This document shows positions 34,171 to 45,129 of a DNA stretch of 64,000 bases, one piece after another (positions within the stretch are counted from its first letter, which is position 1; each line of letters begins with the position of its first letter). The notes under the pieces were generated by a model. The model was not told where the DNA came from and ran no database searches. It was given only the letters and a program-made list of their open reading frames with translations. The DNA comes from Myxococcales bacterium (GTDB taxonomy: Bacteria > Myxococcota_A > Polyangia > Haliangiales > Haliangiaceae): NCBI GenBank assembly GCA_947483555.1, contig CANKMW010000009.1:81401-145400 (forward strand), in the 5' to 3' direction. The translations under genes were made by a program, and so were the position numbers.

Positions 34171-35211
34171 GTGTCTCAGGTTGCCGCCGGCACCGCCCGC
34201 GCCCGCGCCCTCGCGCTCGTCGAGTCGATCCAGACCGGCTTCGCCACCGCGCTCGAGTCGGTCACCGCCGCGGTCGGAGCGCCGAGCCGGTTCGAGGCGA
34301 TCCGCTGGCAGCGTGACGGCGGGCGCCACGGCGGCGGGGTGCGGCTCGGCGCCGGTGACACCGCCGCGCTCGACCGGGCGTCCATCAACGTCTCTCAGGT
34401 TCACTACGACGACGAGCCCGATCGCGCGCTGAGCTCGGCCACCGCGCTGTCGACGATCATCCACCCCGCCTCACCGCATGCGCCGTCGGTGCACATCCAC
34501 GTCAGCTGGACCGAGCTCCGCAGCGGTCGCGCCTACTGGCGCCTGATGGCCGATCTCAACCCGGCGATCCCCGACCAGGTCGCCACCGCCAGCTTCACCG
34601 CCGCGCTGCGCGACGCCGCCCCCGAGCTCGCCGAGCTCGCCCGGTCCCAGGGCGACCGCTACTTCTGGATCCCCGCGCTCGGCCGCCATCGCGGGGTCAC
34701 GCACTTCTATCTCGAGGACCACGCCACCGGCGATCCTGACGCCGACGAGGCGCTGGCCCGCCGCGTCGGCGCGGCCGCGACCGGTACGTACGCCAGGCTG
34801 CTGGACGAGGCGCTGCGCCGCGCCACTCCGATCACCGCCGACGATCGCGCCCGCCAGCTCGCCTACCACACCCTCTACCTGTTCCAGGTCCTCACGCTCG
34901 ACCGCGGCACCACCGCGGGGCTGCTGATCCACGACCAGAACGACGTCGGCATCCTCGGCTCGCTACCCGCCCGCGTCGACCGCGCGCTGCTCGGCTCGTG
35001 GCGCGCCCGCATGCCGCCGCCCCAGGACGCGCTGCTCGACGCGATCGTCGCGGCCCTGCCCGACGCTCGGCCGTCCCCGGTCGACGAGCCCACCAAGGTC
35101 GCCCTGGCCCGCGCCCTGCGCGCCCACTACCAGGCCCACCCCGAGGCCCTCGCGCTGCAGGCCTCAGGCGGCGTCACGGTGCCAACGGTGGCGAACCACC
35201 GGGCAGGGTGA
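34171..35211 (+). CDS. Divergent coproporphyrinogen III oxidase (HemF)-like protein
   Basis: A 346-residue protein with the HemF order of motifs: ALALVESIQTGFATALESV, SINVSQVHYDDE, HPASPHAPSVHIHVSWTEL, a YWRLMADLNPAIPD block in place of the usual W-F-G-G-G-x-D-L-T-P, a DRYFWIPALGRHRGVTHFY region, and LTLDRGTTAGLLIHDQNDVG plus ILGSLPARV near the end. Several canonical residues are altered: the Gly-rich SR loop, the D-L-T-P-Y-Y-P block and the His of the helix after it. It may be a degenerate paralog rather than the working aerobic oxidase of heme synthesis. The GTG start is inferred from the first family-like helix. Confidence 0.75.
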   Translation: MSQVAAGTARARALALVESIQTGFATALESVTAAVGAPSRFEAIRWQRDGGRHGGGVRLGAGDTAALDRASINVSQVHYDDEPDRALSSATALSTIIHPASPHAPSVHIHVSWTELRSGRAYWRLMADLNPAIPDQVATASFTAALRDAAPELAELARSQGDRYFWIPALGRHRGVTHFYLEDHATGDPDADEALARRVGAAATGTYARLLDEALRRATPITADDRARQLAYHTLYLFQVLTLDRGTTAGLLIHDQNDVGILGSLPARVDRALLGSWRARMPPPQDALLDAIVAALPDARPSPVDEPTKVALARALRAHYQAHPEALALQASGGVTVPTVANHRAG

Positions 35212-35215
35212 GGCG

Positions 35216-35773
35216 CTATCTTGCGACCACGGCCCGGGCCATCGCTTCGCACGCGGCGTCGACCGCCGGCGCGCCGCCCTTGTCGCGATTGCAGACCAGC
35301 GAGACCGTGATCGTGCCGTCGGTGAACGAGATCTGACGAGTCGCCTGCCGGTCGGTGGGAGAGACCACTTCGATGTCGCAGCCGTGAAACGAGCCGTGAT
35401 CCCAGGTCTTGCTCGGGCCTGGGGTCGACTTGGTCTGATCCGCCATCGGCTTCTGGATGCCGGCGGCGCACGCCTCGGCCGTCGCGCCCCGCATGAAGGC
35501 GATCCCGTCGGCGGGTAGCTCGAGTTGCTGGATCAGCACGCTCGGCGTGAAGCCGGCGGGCAGCACGCTCGGCGAGAGCACCCTCCCGTTCGGTCCCGCC
35601 TGCTTCACCATCTCGGGCTCGTCGACCTGGTTCCACCCGGCCGGGACGGCGAGGCTGAAGCTGTTGAACTGGAGGACATCGACGCGGTGACCGGGGAGCG
35701 CGCGCTTCTTCTTGCACGCTGCGCCGCTCACCATCACGACGAAAAGGAGCACCGCGCTTCCAGCCATCCGCAT
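35216..35773 (-). CDS. Lipoprotein of unknown function
   Basis: A 185-residue protein with signal MRMAGSAVLLFVVMVSGAAC (lipobox SGAAC) and a basic stretch (KKKR) after the anchor Cys. The mature domain (LQFNSFSLAVPAGWNQVDEPEMV, ...SFHGCDIEVVSPTDRQATRQISF) resembles small LpqN/PsbP-like or 'DUF-type' beta-alpha folds that open with a V-P-x-G-W. I cannot name it. Its stop codon is 4 bp from the stop of the HemF-like gene. Confidence 0.7.
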   Translation of the reverse strand: MRMAGSAVLLFVVMVSGAACKKKRALPGHRVDVLQFNSFSLAVPAGWNQVDEPEMVKQAGPNGRVLSPSVLPAGFTPSVLIQQLELPADGIAFMRGATAEACAAGIQKPMADQTKSTPGPSKTWDHGSFHGCDIEVVSPTDRQATRQISFTDGTITVSLVCNRDKGGAPAVDAACEAMARAVVAR

Positions 35774-35832
35774 GCGCCGACTATCGCAGACCGCCGGGCC
35801 GCGTGGTCATCTGAACGCTGGTTAGCGGCTCG

Positions 35833-36867
35833 CTACGGCGGGCCGAGCTCGATCGTGGCCTGGTCCTCGGTGTAGCGCTCGGTGGTCTTGCCGGGCAGGT
35901 GGAAGCGGGCGTGCGACGCGACGTCCGAGGTCAGCTTGCCGCGCACCGGCAGCGGATCCGAGGCGCGCACGGTGAGCGTCCCGGTGACCACGCGGCGCAG
36001 CGCCACCACCTCGCCGAGCACGCCGGCCGCCATGCCGGGCACCGTGATGTCCTGCGGCTCGCCGATCCGTTCGACCTCGACCACGACCGTCCAGCCGGCG
36101 GCGTCGGCGGCGGTGAGCCGGTAGGTCGCGGTCTGCTTGAGCACCGCGCCGCCGGCGCGCAGCACGCTGACCACGCGCCAGCGGGCCCCGACGGCGATCG
36201 GCTCCTCGGGCAGCGGCACCACCAGCCCGAGCCAGCGCTGCACCAGCTCGTCGCGGGCGTCGACGCGGTGACGGGCCGGATCGTCGACCAGCGTGGTGGT
36301 CAGGATCCGGCCGCGGGCGTCGGTCGTGATGTCGGCGCGCCGCTTCTCGAGCAGCAGGCGCCACCGCTCGAGGTAGAACTCGGCGGCCGCGACCCCGGCC
36401 GCCGGACCGCCGGCCTCGACCGTCGCGCTCAACCCGCGCAGCTGGACCGCCACGGCGGCCGCACCGGCGCTGGCGGGCGGCGCGGCGGTGATCCCGAAAC
36501 CGTCGCGGAGCGGCGCCAGCGTCAGCGGATCGGTCCACACCCCATCGGCGTAGCCGCGGGTGGTGACCAGCGCGCGCGCCACCAGCTCGCGGGCGCTGCC
36601 ATCGGGCCGATAGCGCAGCACCTTGCGGGCGCCCTGGCCCGGCTCGAGCAGCGTGAAGCGCAGCTCGCGAGGCATCTCGACGGCCGGCTCGGGGGGACGC
36701 AGCGGCGTCAGCGGCGGCAGCCGGCGCAGGTTCGGCGCCACCAGCGCGCCGGCGTCGCCCGCGGCGCCACCGTCCTTGTTCGGCTTCGCCGTCGACCTGG
36801 TCTGACAGCCGGTGACGACGACGAGCGCGCTGGCGATCAGCGTCGCTGAAAGGCTGGCCCTGGGCAC
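35833..36867 (-). CDS. Lipoprotein of unknown function downstream of pilin genes
   Basis: A 344-residue protein (GTG start) with signal ending ALVVVTGCQT, a short linker and a beta-rich body with repeated short strands (VVEVERIGEPQDITVPG, TGTLTVRASDPLPVRGKL, HARFHLPGKTTERY). No enzyme motif is visible. It starts 9 bp after the last minor-pilin gene on the same strand, so it is probably co-transcribed and could assist pilus export or surface presentation, but that is inference from position. Confidence 0.75.
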   Translation of the reverse strand: MPRASLSATLIASALVVVTGCQTRSTAKPNKDGGAAGDAGALVAPNLRRLPPLTPLRPPEPAVEMPRELRFTLLEPGQGARKVLRYRPDGSARELVARALVTTRGYADGVWTDPLTLAPLRDGFGITAAPPASAGAAAVAVQLRGLSATVEAGGPAAGVAAAEFYLERWRLLLEKRRADITTDARGRILTTTLVDDPARHRVDARDELVQRWLGLVVPLPEEPIAVGARWRVVSVLRAGGAVLKQTATYRLTAADAAGWTVVVEVERIGEPQDITVPGMAAGVLGEVVALRRVVTGTLTVRASDPLPVRGKLTSDVASHARFHLPGKTTERYTEDQATIELGPP

Positions 36868-36876
36868 GTGCCGAGT

Positions 36877-37452
36877 CTACCAGCGGTCGAACGTCATCGG
36901 CGTGCCACCGAGCGGCAGCACGACGACGCGCGCCTTGCGCTGGCCCTTGTCGGCGGCCAGGTAGACGGTGATGCCGTCGCACGTGCCGTCGGGGTTGCAG
37001 CGAATCTCGAACGAGTCGCCGGTTCCGAGCGCGACCGCCGGGGCCGTGGCGCCGCCGGTGAGGTCGGCCGACGGCATGTACCCGGACAGGAGCACGGTGC
37101 GGTGGAGCTGGACCTCCGACAGCGTGAACCAGCTCGCGGTCACCGCTGGCGTCGGGTCCTCCTCGAGGCGCTGCACGGTCAGGGTCACGGCGCTGGCCGC
37201 GACCGTGAACACGGCGCGGGTCCGGGCCTTGCTTCCCTGCGCGGCAGCGACGTCGCCGCGGACCGCCCCACCCACCACCGCCTTGCGCGAGGTCTCGGCC
37301 AGCTTGCTCGACACCTGCGAGGCGACGTCGACCGGCCGCGGGTTGGCGCGCAGCAGCGAGATGGCGAGCACCGAGAGCACGCCGATGATCGCCACCGTCA
37401 CCAGCAACTCGGTGAGGGTGAAGCCGTGCTGGCGGCGCCGGCTGGCCGTCAC
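36877..37452 (-). CDS. Type IV minor pilin, GspH/FimT-like
   Basis: A 191-residue protein with the class III signal QHGFTLTELLVTVAIIGVLS: prepilin peptidase cleavage after Gly and Glu at +5 (F-T-L-T-E). The rest has the hydrophobic spine and a globular domain with two Cys (RCNPDGTC). It is the last of five overlapping minor-pilin/PilY1 genes. Its GTG start overlaps the PilW stop by four bases (GTGA). Confidence 0.85.
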   Translation of the reverse strand: MTASRRRQHGFTLTELLVTVAIIGVLSVLAISLLRANPRPVDVASQVSSKLAETSRKAVVGGAVRGDVAAAQGSKARTRAVFTVAASAVTLTVQRLEEDPTPAVTASWFTLSEVQLHRTVLLSGYMPSADLTGGATAPAVALGTGDSFEIRCNPDGTCDGITVYLAADKGQRKARVVVLPLGGTPMTFDRW

Positions 37453-38684
37453 AGGCCGACCCCCAGGTTGCGCAGGTCGGTGCCCACCGTCGAGTAGCGG
37501 TAGGCATGATCGCCGCGCAGCTCGAGCGGGCGGGCGGCGTCGGCCACGCCCTCGAGCTGGACCTCGTCACGGTCGCCGAGGTCGTTGTTACCGGGCCGGG
37601 CGTCGTCGACGAGCTTGGGGGTCCGCTGCGACGGCACCAGATCGATCTTGGTGTGGGTGCGCACCACCAGCGTGACCCGCACGCCGATCATCGTCGAGCG
37701 CTCGCGCGAGACCGGGGGAGCAAAGTACGACGCCATCACGTATGGCAGCGCGGGCGACGTGGTGGTGATCGGTGCGCTCAGCGTCTGCTGCGTGATGTCG
37801 GAGAACCACTCGCGGCGCGCGTCGGCGTCGAGATCGACGGTCTCCACGGCGAGCGCCACCGTGTTGCCGGTGTCGTCCCAGCGCGACGCGACCTGGAGGT
37901 CGGTGAATCCGACCGCGAGGTCCTGCCAGTCATCGACGAACCCGGCGGTCGGCGACAGCTGGAACACCGCCAGGTCGAGCCGGGTGGGGTCGATGCGGTA
38001 GCCGCGGGCCCGGAAGCGGTAGACCATCGCGCGGCTGTCGGTGCCGACCGCGGCGTCGGTGCGGATCTGATCGCACTGGTCGTTCTGCGCCGAGCCCCAC
38101 GGGGCGGCGAGGCCGAGCGTGAGCAGCTTCGGACCGACGGCAGCGATCTGCACCACGCAGGCGAAGAACCGGATGTCGGTCGGCGCGCCGTCCTGGGCCT
38201 TGACGATCACGGCGACCTCGCCGGGCAGGAAGTCGCCGGCGTCATCGACGGTGATGGTGGTGAACGGCTGCCCGGCCCGGGTGCCCGCGGCCAGGGCGTC
38301 GTCGGCGGTGCCGTTGAAGTTCTCGACCCGGGCCTGGGCGGACCCGTCGGCGTAGAACATCCGGATCTGGTCGGGACCGAAGCCGCTGGCGTCGTTCGCG
38401 ATCTCGATCGGCTGGTGCAGGGTCTGGTCGGCGGCGACGAAGAAGCCGTCCGGCATCTGGAACCCGGCCTGGCGCAGATCGGCCTCGATGAGGCTGTGGC
38501 CGGCGGCCAGGATCTGTTGCAGCTCGGCGACGCCCTGCTGGCCGCGGTAGGCCAGCGACATGCGGCTGAAGATCGACAGGATCATCCCGACCAGCAACGA
38601 GCTGATCACCAGCGACACCATGACCTCGACCAGCGTGAAGCCGCGGGTGCGCCGCCCACGCCGCTGGCGTCGCGCTCGGGTCAC
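37449..38684 (-). CDS. pilW: Type IV pilus minor pilin PilW-like
   Basis: A 411-residue protein with the N-terminal RGFTLVEVMVSLVISSLLVGMIL (cleavage after Gly, Glu at +5), then SIFSRMSLAYRGQQGVAELQQI and SLIEADLRQAGFQ, typical of PilW. The long globular domain is characteristic of the family. It overlaps PilV by four bases upstream and the GspH/FimT-like gene by four downstream. With PilV, PilX and PilY1 it would prime pilus assembly and place the adhesin at the tip. Confidence 0.88.
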   Translation of the reverse strand: MTRARRQRRGRRTRGFTLVEVMVSLVISSLLVGMILSIFSRMSLAYRGQQGVAELQQILAAGHSLIEADLRQAGFQMPDGFFVAADQTLHQPIEIANDASGFGPDQIRMFYADGSAQARVENFNGTADDALAAGTRAGQPFTTITVDDAGDFLPGEVAVIVKAQDGAPTDIRFFACVVQIAAVGPKLLTLGLAAPWGSAQNDQCDQIRTDAAVGTDSRAMVYRFRARGYRIDPTRLDLAVFQLSPTAGFVDDWQDLAVGFTDLQVASRWDDTGNTVALAVETVDLDADARREWFSDITQQTLSAPITTTSPALPYVMASYFAPPVSRERSTMIGVRVTLVVRTHTKIDLVPSQRTPKLVDDARPGNNDLGDRDEVQLEGVADAARPLELRGDHAYRYSTVGTDLRNLGVGL

Positions 38685-39136
38685 AACGCCTCGGACGCGG
38701 TGCGGATCAGCTCGAAGCTGACCCGGTGATCGTGGATCCCGCCATCGGCGCCCGGCGCGGCGCCGGCGTCGGTCCAGGTCACGGCGACCCGGATCTTGAC
38801 CAGGTTGGTGGAGGTCGCGGTGAGCTCGGTGACCTGGACGTTGCGGTTGAACGTCACGCCGGCGCGGCCGGCGACCGTGTTCAGGTTGGCGTCGATCGGC
38901 AACCCGGTGACGCCGAACTCGGTGAACAGCGCCGCCAGGCTGAGGTTGCGGATCTCCTCGAGCGTGGCCTCGGCGACCGCGACCCCCTCGCCGCTGCGCG
39001 AGGTGGTGGCGTTGCCCTTGGAGACCACGACGTGCAGCGACAGCAAGCCGGTGAGGCCGATCACCGTGACGGTCAGGGTGATCAACATCTCCAGCAGGGT
39101 GAAGCCACCCTGTCGCCTGGTCCGCCGCGCCCGCAT
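38681..39136 (-). CDS. pilV: Type IV pilus minor pilin PilV-like
   Basis: A 151-residue protein with the signal QGGFTLLEMLITLTVTVIGL (cleavage after Gly, Glu at +5) followed by LLSLHVVVSKGNATTSRSGEGVAVAEATLEEIRN, a typical PilV helix. The ATG at 39136 shares one base with the stop of the PilY1 gene (TGATG). An upstream GTG would add six residues but break that junction. Confidence 0.87.
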   Translation of the reverse strand: MRARRTRRQGGFTLLEMLITLTVTVIGLTGLLSLHVVVSKGNATTSRSGEGVAVAEATLEEIRNLSLAALFTEFGVTGLPIDANLNTVAGRAGVTFNRNVQVTELTATSTNLVKIRVAVTWTDAGAAPGADGGIHDHRVSFELIRTASEAL

Positions 39137-42100
39137 CAGTAGACCTGCCGCCACCCCAGGAGCGCGAGGGCGTCGGCGTTGCCGACGGTGGTGGTGCCGC
39201 TCTCGCTGCCGCCGCCGAACTGCGGCGGCGGGTTGGTCGCGTTGCTGTCGTCGCCAGCGTTGGCCGCCCGCGGGGTGCCGATCCGCGACACGTCGCCCGA
39301 CAGGGTCGCGAAGTACAGCGCCCCGGCGTCGCCGTACAGCGCCCCCATGACCGCCGAGGCCAGGGTCTGGCTGAAGTCCTCGGCGAAGTTACCGGCGGTG
39401 TCGGCGTCGAGCCGCATGCCCTGCACCACCGTCGAGCCGAGGTCGCAGGTCGAGGTTCCGACCACGGGATCCTTGGTGCGGGTGAAGATGACCTGCTCGG
39501 GCGTCACCACGACGCCGCCGTAGAACTTCTCGCACGAGTTCAAGGTGCAGGCGCCGGTGAGCTTGGAGCGGATCGCGCCGGTGTCGGCGTAGACCGCGTA
39601 GAACTCGTTGGTCTGGGTCACGGCGTGGCTCTCGAGCCCGCCGGTGCCGAAGAACAGCACCGCGCGCGTCGAGGAGTCGGCGCGGACCGCCAGCGTGCCG
39701 CTGATCGGGCTCGGCGCGCCGAGGGCGCCGCTGGTCGTCGCCGTCGAGAACATCGCCATCTGCTTGACCCCGCTGAGGTCGTCGACCTCGATCGAACCGA
39801 GCGCGGAGTTGTCGTTGAAGGCGCCGTTGAGGTCCTTGGCCGGATCCAGCTTGTAGACGTTGCCGCAGGCGTCGGCGAACACGACGCGGTCGGCGTAGCC
39901 GTTGATCGTCGGCGCACCGGGTTCGAGGTCGTCGTCGGTCTCGAACACGCTGACGTCGGTGGTCAGCGGGCAGGCGGCCTTGAACTGCCACACCATCTCG
40001 CCGGTGGCGAGGTCGTAGGCGGCGACGATGCGGCCGCGCTCCCAGGGCGCCACCGGATTGTCGAACGCCACGCCGGTGCCGGCGATGACGAAGTAGCGCT
40101 CGGTGTTGGCGACGTACACGCGGGCGACGGCCGGCTTGGCGTGGCCCTGTCCGGCGTCGGCGTCGCCGGGCGTGGCGGTCCACAGCGGCGTCGGGCCGAG
40201 GACGGTGCCGGTGTCGGGATCGACCGTCTCGGTCACGTCGAGGGCGACGATGCTCTTGCCGCCGTTGCCGGCGCCGACCACGGCGGCGGTCGCGAAGGTG
40301 CCGTCGCTGCGGCGGTAGTCGGCGAGGGTCGGCGAGCCGTCGGGGAACGCGCTCACCTCGGTGGTGCCGGCGGCGATGCTCGAGGTCTGATCGGCGATCA
40401 TGCCGCCCGCCGTCTTGGGCGGGACGAAGGCCCACGCCTCGCGGCCGCTGGGCGCGGTCGTGATGCTGGTCGGGTTGGTCTGCACGGCGTGGATCATGCC
40501 GGTCTTGGCACCGAACAGGACCAGGCCCTTGCGGTCGGCGTACTGGTTCTGGAACGCGACGTGGCGCGCCTTGTCGGTGGCGGACGCGAACGAGTACCAG
40601 ATCGGGATCGCCGGCTTGGTCAGGATGGCGGGCGTCGAGGTCTCGATCGCGCCCAGGCGCGACAGCTGGATCCCGGCGTTGCCGATGCCGAACCGGGCGC
40701 TGCGCACCCAGGCGATCACGCTCGCGGCCTGGGCCTGGTCGGCGGCATCGAGGACGTCCTGGAGCTGCGCGCTGCTGGCGTTGGCGACCGTGAAGTCGAG
40801 GCGCACGTTGCCGGCGTCGGTCGCGGTGTAGATGTTGCGCGAACCGTCGGACGCGCTGTCGATGGCGTCGGCGGCGTCCCAGTAGGTCGCGTCGAGCGCC
40901 GCGTTGACGGCGTAGAAGCTGCCGCGATCGCCGGGCTGACGGAAGCCGCCCAGGTAGGTGACGCCGTCGTTGACGATGACGCCGGCCCGGAAGTGCTCGA
41001 GGGCCTGGGTGTAGTCGAACGTCATCTCGATGCTGCGCAGCTCGGGGGTGCGGGTGTGCGCCGCGTTCGAGCACATCACGGCCTTCCAGCGCACCTCGCG
41101 TCCGACCGGCTTCTGGAAGCTGGCGCACAGGTCGCCCGAGCTGTCGCCGCAGTCGGTGGCCTCGATCCAGTTGGGCGGCTCCTCGTTGGAGACGAAGAAG
41201 CGGATGGTCCCGGTGTTGAGCGTGTAGTCGGGATCGATGCGGGCCGCGGTGACCACCATCTCGGAGTTCTGCAGCGCGCCGAGGTCGATGGTCCCCGACG
41301 CCACCTCGCCGCACGGCACGTACTGGCTGACCATGCGGTTGGCGAACACGTAGAAGCTCGAGGTGTGGTTACCGTCGGCGATCATCACGTCGGGCGTGTT
41401 CGACGGGTCGTGGTCGTAGTTGAAGACGAAGCCGACGTCGAAGTCGTACGTCGGGTTGTTGGTGGTCGTGAGATTGAGCCGGGCGCGGCTGAACGGCGTC
41501 GCGGTGCCGTTGTTGACCCAGTAGAAGCTGGCCCCGCCGTTGCCGGCGTTGTAGTTCCAGTTGTCGGTACCGACGATGAGGTCCTTCTTGCCGTCACCCG
41601 AGAAGTCGGCGACCAGGACCGCGGTCGCCGCGCCCTGGAACGCGATCGACTGGAAGCTGGCGGTGTTGATGCCGCCGCCGTCGACGCCCTTCCACAGCCG
41701 CAGGCGGCTCGCCGCGGTCGTGCAGCAGCTCGGCGCGCCGGCGATCAGATCGCGACGGCCATCGCCGTCGACGTCGTCGAACCTGAACACCGGTAGGTTG
41801 GCGTCGGTGGGGAATCCCATGTTGGTGATGAGCGTCGAGGCGTAGGTGAACCGTGGCGAGGTGCCGCAGCGCCGCGGCGCCGGTGCCGCCGGCTGAGCGC
41901 CGCTGGCGGTGGAGCAGTTGTTGAGGAAGATGCGGATGGTGCCGTTGTTGTAGCCGCTGCCGACCAGCAGATCGATCTTGCGGTCACCGTTGTAGTCGAG
42001 CGCCTGGATGCTGGTGCCGCCCCAGGTCTGCGCCCCCATCGCCGACGGCGCCGTGCCCGACGCCATCGCCGAGACCGAGGCCAGAAATTGCGGGTTGCCG

Positions 42101-42678
42101 GCGGCGTCGTTGACCGCCCGGTTGATCCACAGGGTCGCGGTGTCGGGATTGGAATAGGTCGGCGCCGAGGCCACGAACACGTCGTCCCAGCCGTCGCCGT
42201 TGAAGTCCGCCGCCGCGGTCGGGCGCCAGCGGTGCGACGCGGTGGCGGAGACCAGCTGGCGCGCCATCACGAACTTCGGGGTCCGCACCGCGTTGGGATC
42301 GTTCCAGTCGGGGGCCGGGTTCTCGGAGGTCCGGTTGCGATAGATGCGGACGAACGAGGTCGCCTCGCCGACCCCGACGAAGTCGTCCCAGGTGTCCTTG
42401 TTGAAGTCGCCGACCGCCGCGAACACGGTGAGGTCGGTGATGCCGAGCGCGGTGCTGCGGAACAGGCCGGCGGCCTGCTCGAGCCGCAGCTTGGCGCCGG
42501 TGGTGTCGTAGACGATGCCGTCCTTGAGCTCGGTCTCGGTGTCGAGCGTGGTGCCGGCCCAGTTGGACGGGTTCGACGTCGCCGGACAGGTGACGTCGGC
42601 GGCCGCCAGCGGCATCCACGTGATGGCGGTGACGGCGGTCGACAGGGCCAGCGCGCGAAACGAGATCGAATGGCTCAC
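39136..42678 (-). CDS. pilY1: PilY1-like pilus tip adhesin with FG-GAP repeats
   Basis: A 1180-residue secreted protein. The GTG at 42678 follows GGGAGG and overlaps the stop of the PilX gene (GTGA); it starts a Sec signal (ALALSTAVTAITWMPLAAA). Residues about 60-370 hold five FG-GAP/VCBS repeats such as VGDFNKDTWDDFVGVG and DFNGDGWDDVFVAS that bind calcium. Residues about 640-1080 follow the PilY1 propeller: LVLFGAKTGMIHAV, GREAWAFVPPK, VGAGNGGKSIVALDVTE, YFVIAGTGVAFDNP, IVAAYDLATGEMVWQF, VVFADACGNVYKLDP. It would sit at the pilus tip, affecting adhesion and pilus retraction. The FG-GAP N-terminus differs from the von Willebrand-type N-terminus of the Pseudomonas protein. Confidence 0.88.
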   Translation of the reverse strand: MSHSISFRALALSTAVTAITWMPLAAADVTCPATSNPSNWAGTTLDTETELKDGIVYDTTGAKLRLEQAAGLFRSTALGITDLTVFAAVGDFNKDTWDDFVGVGEATSFVRIYRNRTSENPAPDWNDPNAVRTPKFVMARQLVSATASHRWRPTAAADFNGDGWDDVFVASAPTYSNPDTATLWINRAVNDAAGNPQFLASVSAMASGTAPSAMGAQTWGGTSIQALDYNGDRKIDLLVGSGYNNGTIRIFLNNCSTASGAQPAAPAPRRCGTSPRFTYASTLITNMGFPTDANLPVFRFDDVDGDGRRDLIAGAPSCCTTAASRLRLWKGVDGGGINTASFQSIAFQGAATAVLVADFSGDGKKDLIVGTDNWNYNAGNGGASFYWVNNGTATPFSRARLNLTTTNNPTYDFDVGFVFNYDHDPSNTPDVMIADGNHTSSFYVFANRMVSQYVPCGEVASGTIDLGALQNSEMVVTAARIDPDYTLNTGTIRFFVSNEEPPNWIEATDCGDSSGDLCASFQKPVGREVRWKAVMCSNAAHTRTPELRSIEMTFDYTQALEHFRAGVIVNDGVTYLGGFRQPGDRGSFYAVNAALDATYWDAADAIDSASDGSRNIYTATDAGNVRLDFTVANASSAQLQDVLDAADQAQAASVIAWVRSARFGIGNAGIQLSRLGAIETSTPAILTKPAIPIWYSFASATDKARHVAFQNQYADRKGLVLFGAKTGMIHAVQTNPTSITTAPSGREAWAFVPPKTAGGMIADQTSSIAAGTTEVSAFPDGSPTLADYRRSDGTFATAAVVGAGNGGKSIVALDVTETVDPDTGTVLGPTPLWTATPGDADAGQGHAKPAVARVYVANTERYFVIAGTGVAFDNPVAPWERGRIVAAYDLATGEMVWQFKAACPLTTDVSVFETDDDLEPGAPTINGYADRVVFADACGNVYKLDPAKDLNGAFNDNSALGSIEVDDLSGVKQMAMFSTATTSGALGAPSPISGTLAVRADSSTRAVLFFGTGGLESHAVTQTNEFYAVYADTGAIRSKLTGACTLNSCEKFYGGVVVTPEQVIFTRTKDPVVGTSTCDLGSTVVQGMRLDADTAGNFAEDFSQTLASAVMGALYGDAGALYFATLSGDVSRIGTPRAANAGDDSNATNPPPQFGGGSESGTTTVGNADALALLGWRQVY

Positions 42679-43304
42679 GGCGAACCTCCCGGCGTGTACG
42701 TCGCCACGTCCGTGGCGATGATGGTCGTCAAGCAATCGTTGCGCCCCGCCCCGTCCTCGGCCATCCCCCTCTGTCCGTAACCCGGACAGGGTCGAGGACC
42801 GCCAGCACCGGTGATCTCGACGCCGACCTGCCACTCGACCTGGGCCACCGCCCCGTTGGGTCCGAAGCCGGTCGAGCGGATGATCACGCGGCCATCGGCG
42901 TCGTCGCCGGTGAGGTAGCCATCGTCGTCGAGGTTGTTGAGGACCTCGACGGCGTACCAGGCGTTGATGTCGATCGCGAACAGGTTGCCGGCGTCACCGG
43001 GCTGGGCGTGATTGCCGACGATATCGACCGGGCTCTGGGGCGTGGTGTTGGCCGGCTCGACGAAGGCGCTCCACTTGGTGGCGGTGTCGACGTTGCGGCG
43101 CAGGTAGTCCATCGCGGCGGCGGCGCCACTCTCGGCGGCATAGAGCGCGGTCGATCGATGGCGCTCGTGGCCGACGGCACCGACGCCGCCCTGCACCGAC
43201 AGCACGGTGAGCCCGCCCAGCGTCACCAGGCCGGTGAGGGCGATCATCGCCACCAGGAGCGCGCTGCCGCGCTGATGTCGCCTACCTTGCCGAGTTGTAC
43301 GCAC
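42675..43304 (-). CDS. Type IV pilus assembly PilX-like protein
   Basis: A 209-residue protein with the PilX-type start QRGSALLVAMIALTGLVTLGGL, lacking the usual prepilin Glu but having the same helical spine, and then STALYAAESGAAAAMDYLRRN, the AESG signature of PilX. It is the first gene of the operon. The GTG at 43304 gives a normal length; the frame continues upstream to 43568 as Arg-rich shadow. The 240-bp spacer to the divergent activator should contain the operon promoter. Confidence 0.78.
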   Translation of the reverse strand: MRTTRQGRRHQRGSALLVAMIALTGLVTLGGLTVLSVQGGVGAVGHERHRSTALYAAESGAAAAMDYLRRNVDTATKWSAFVEPANTTPQSPVDIVGNHAQPGDAGNLFAIDINAWYAVEVLNNLDDDGYLTGDDADGRVIIRSTGFGPNGAVAQVEWQVGVEITGAGGPRPCPGYGQRGMAEDGAGRNDCLTTIIATDVATYTPGGSP

Positions 43305-43543
43305 GCCAGGACATGGTCGCGCAGACCTGGGCCCGACACAATTGATTTGCGGGTTAGCGATGGGGCAGCGCCTGGTGTGCGCTGGCTCGTGTGCGCTGAT
43401 GTCAGCGCGACGATCAGCCGTCGCGGCGAAAAATCGGTCAAGTCGACAAGTCTTGATAATCGCCAAGGTTTCAGATGGTCCGGCGACCGGCCCGCCGCCG
43501 CCTTCATCACCCGCGTCGTGCGACCTCGGACTACAATACCGCC

Positions 43544-44854
<1,311 letters not shown>

Positions 44855-44871
44855 CTCGGGTCAGGGCGCGG

Positions 44872-45045
44872 TCAGGGCGCGTTCACGGCCACCGGCACGT
44901 CGCCGGCGCACGCGCAGGCGGGTTCCGGTTCCGGCTCCTCGAACCCGGCGGAGGCGAGGAGCTCGCCGAGCGTCGCCGGTTCGCGGTGGCAGGCGGTGAG
45001 CGAGCCCGCGGCGATCAACACGACGACGACGAACAACCTGCGCAT
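44872..45045 (-). CDS. Very small lipoprotein
   Basis: A 57-residue frame with signal MRRLFVVVVLIAAGSLTAC (lipobox LTAC) and a short acidic mature part rich in Glu/Pro (FEEPEPEPACACAGD). Like many tiny myxobacterial lipoproteins it has paired Cys. It converges with the activator gene 17 bp away. An ATG 24 bases upstream would add 8 residues and bury the signal. Confidence 0.55.
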   Translation of the reverse strand: MRRLFVVVVLIAAGSLTACHREPATLGELLASAGFEEPEPEPACACAGDVPVAVNAP

Positions 45046-45129
45046 GACCCTGGCATCAGCAGCTTCCATGCCAGCGCGCAGCTCGGCGGGCGGCGATCCG
45101 GTTGCGCGAGGATCTGCGCACCGAGCCGG

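Noticed and set aside
43305..43543. Sigma-54 promoter for the pilus operon
   Set aside because: I looked for the TGGC-N8-TTGC spacing on both strands and found no convincing match, so only the divergent arrangement is reported.
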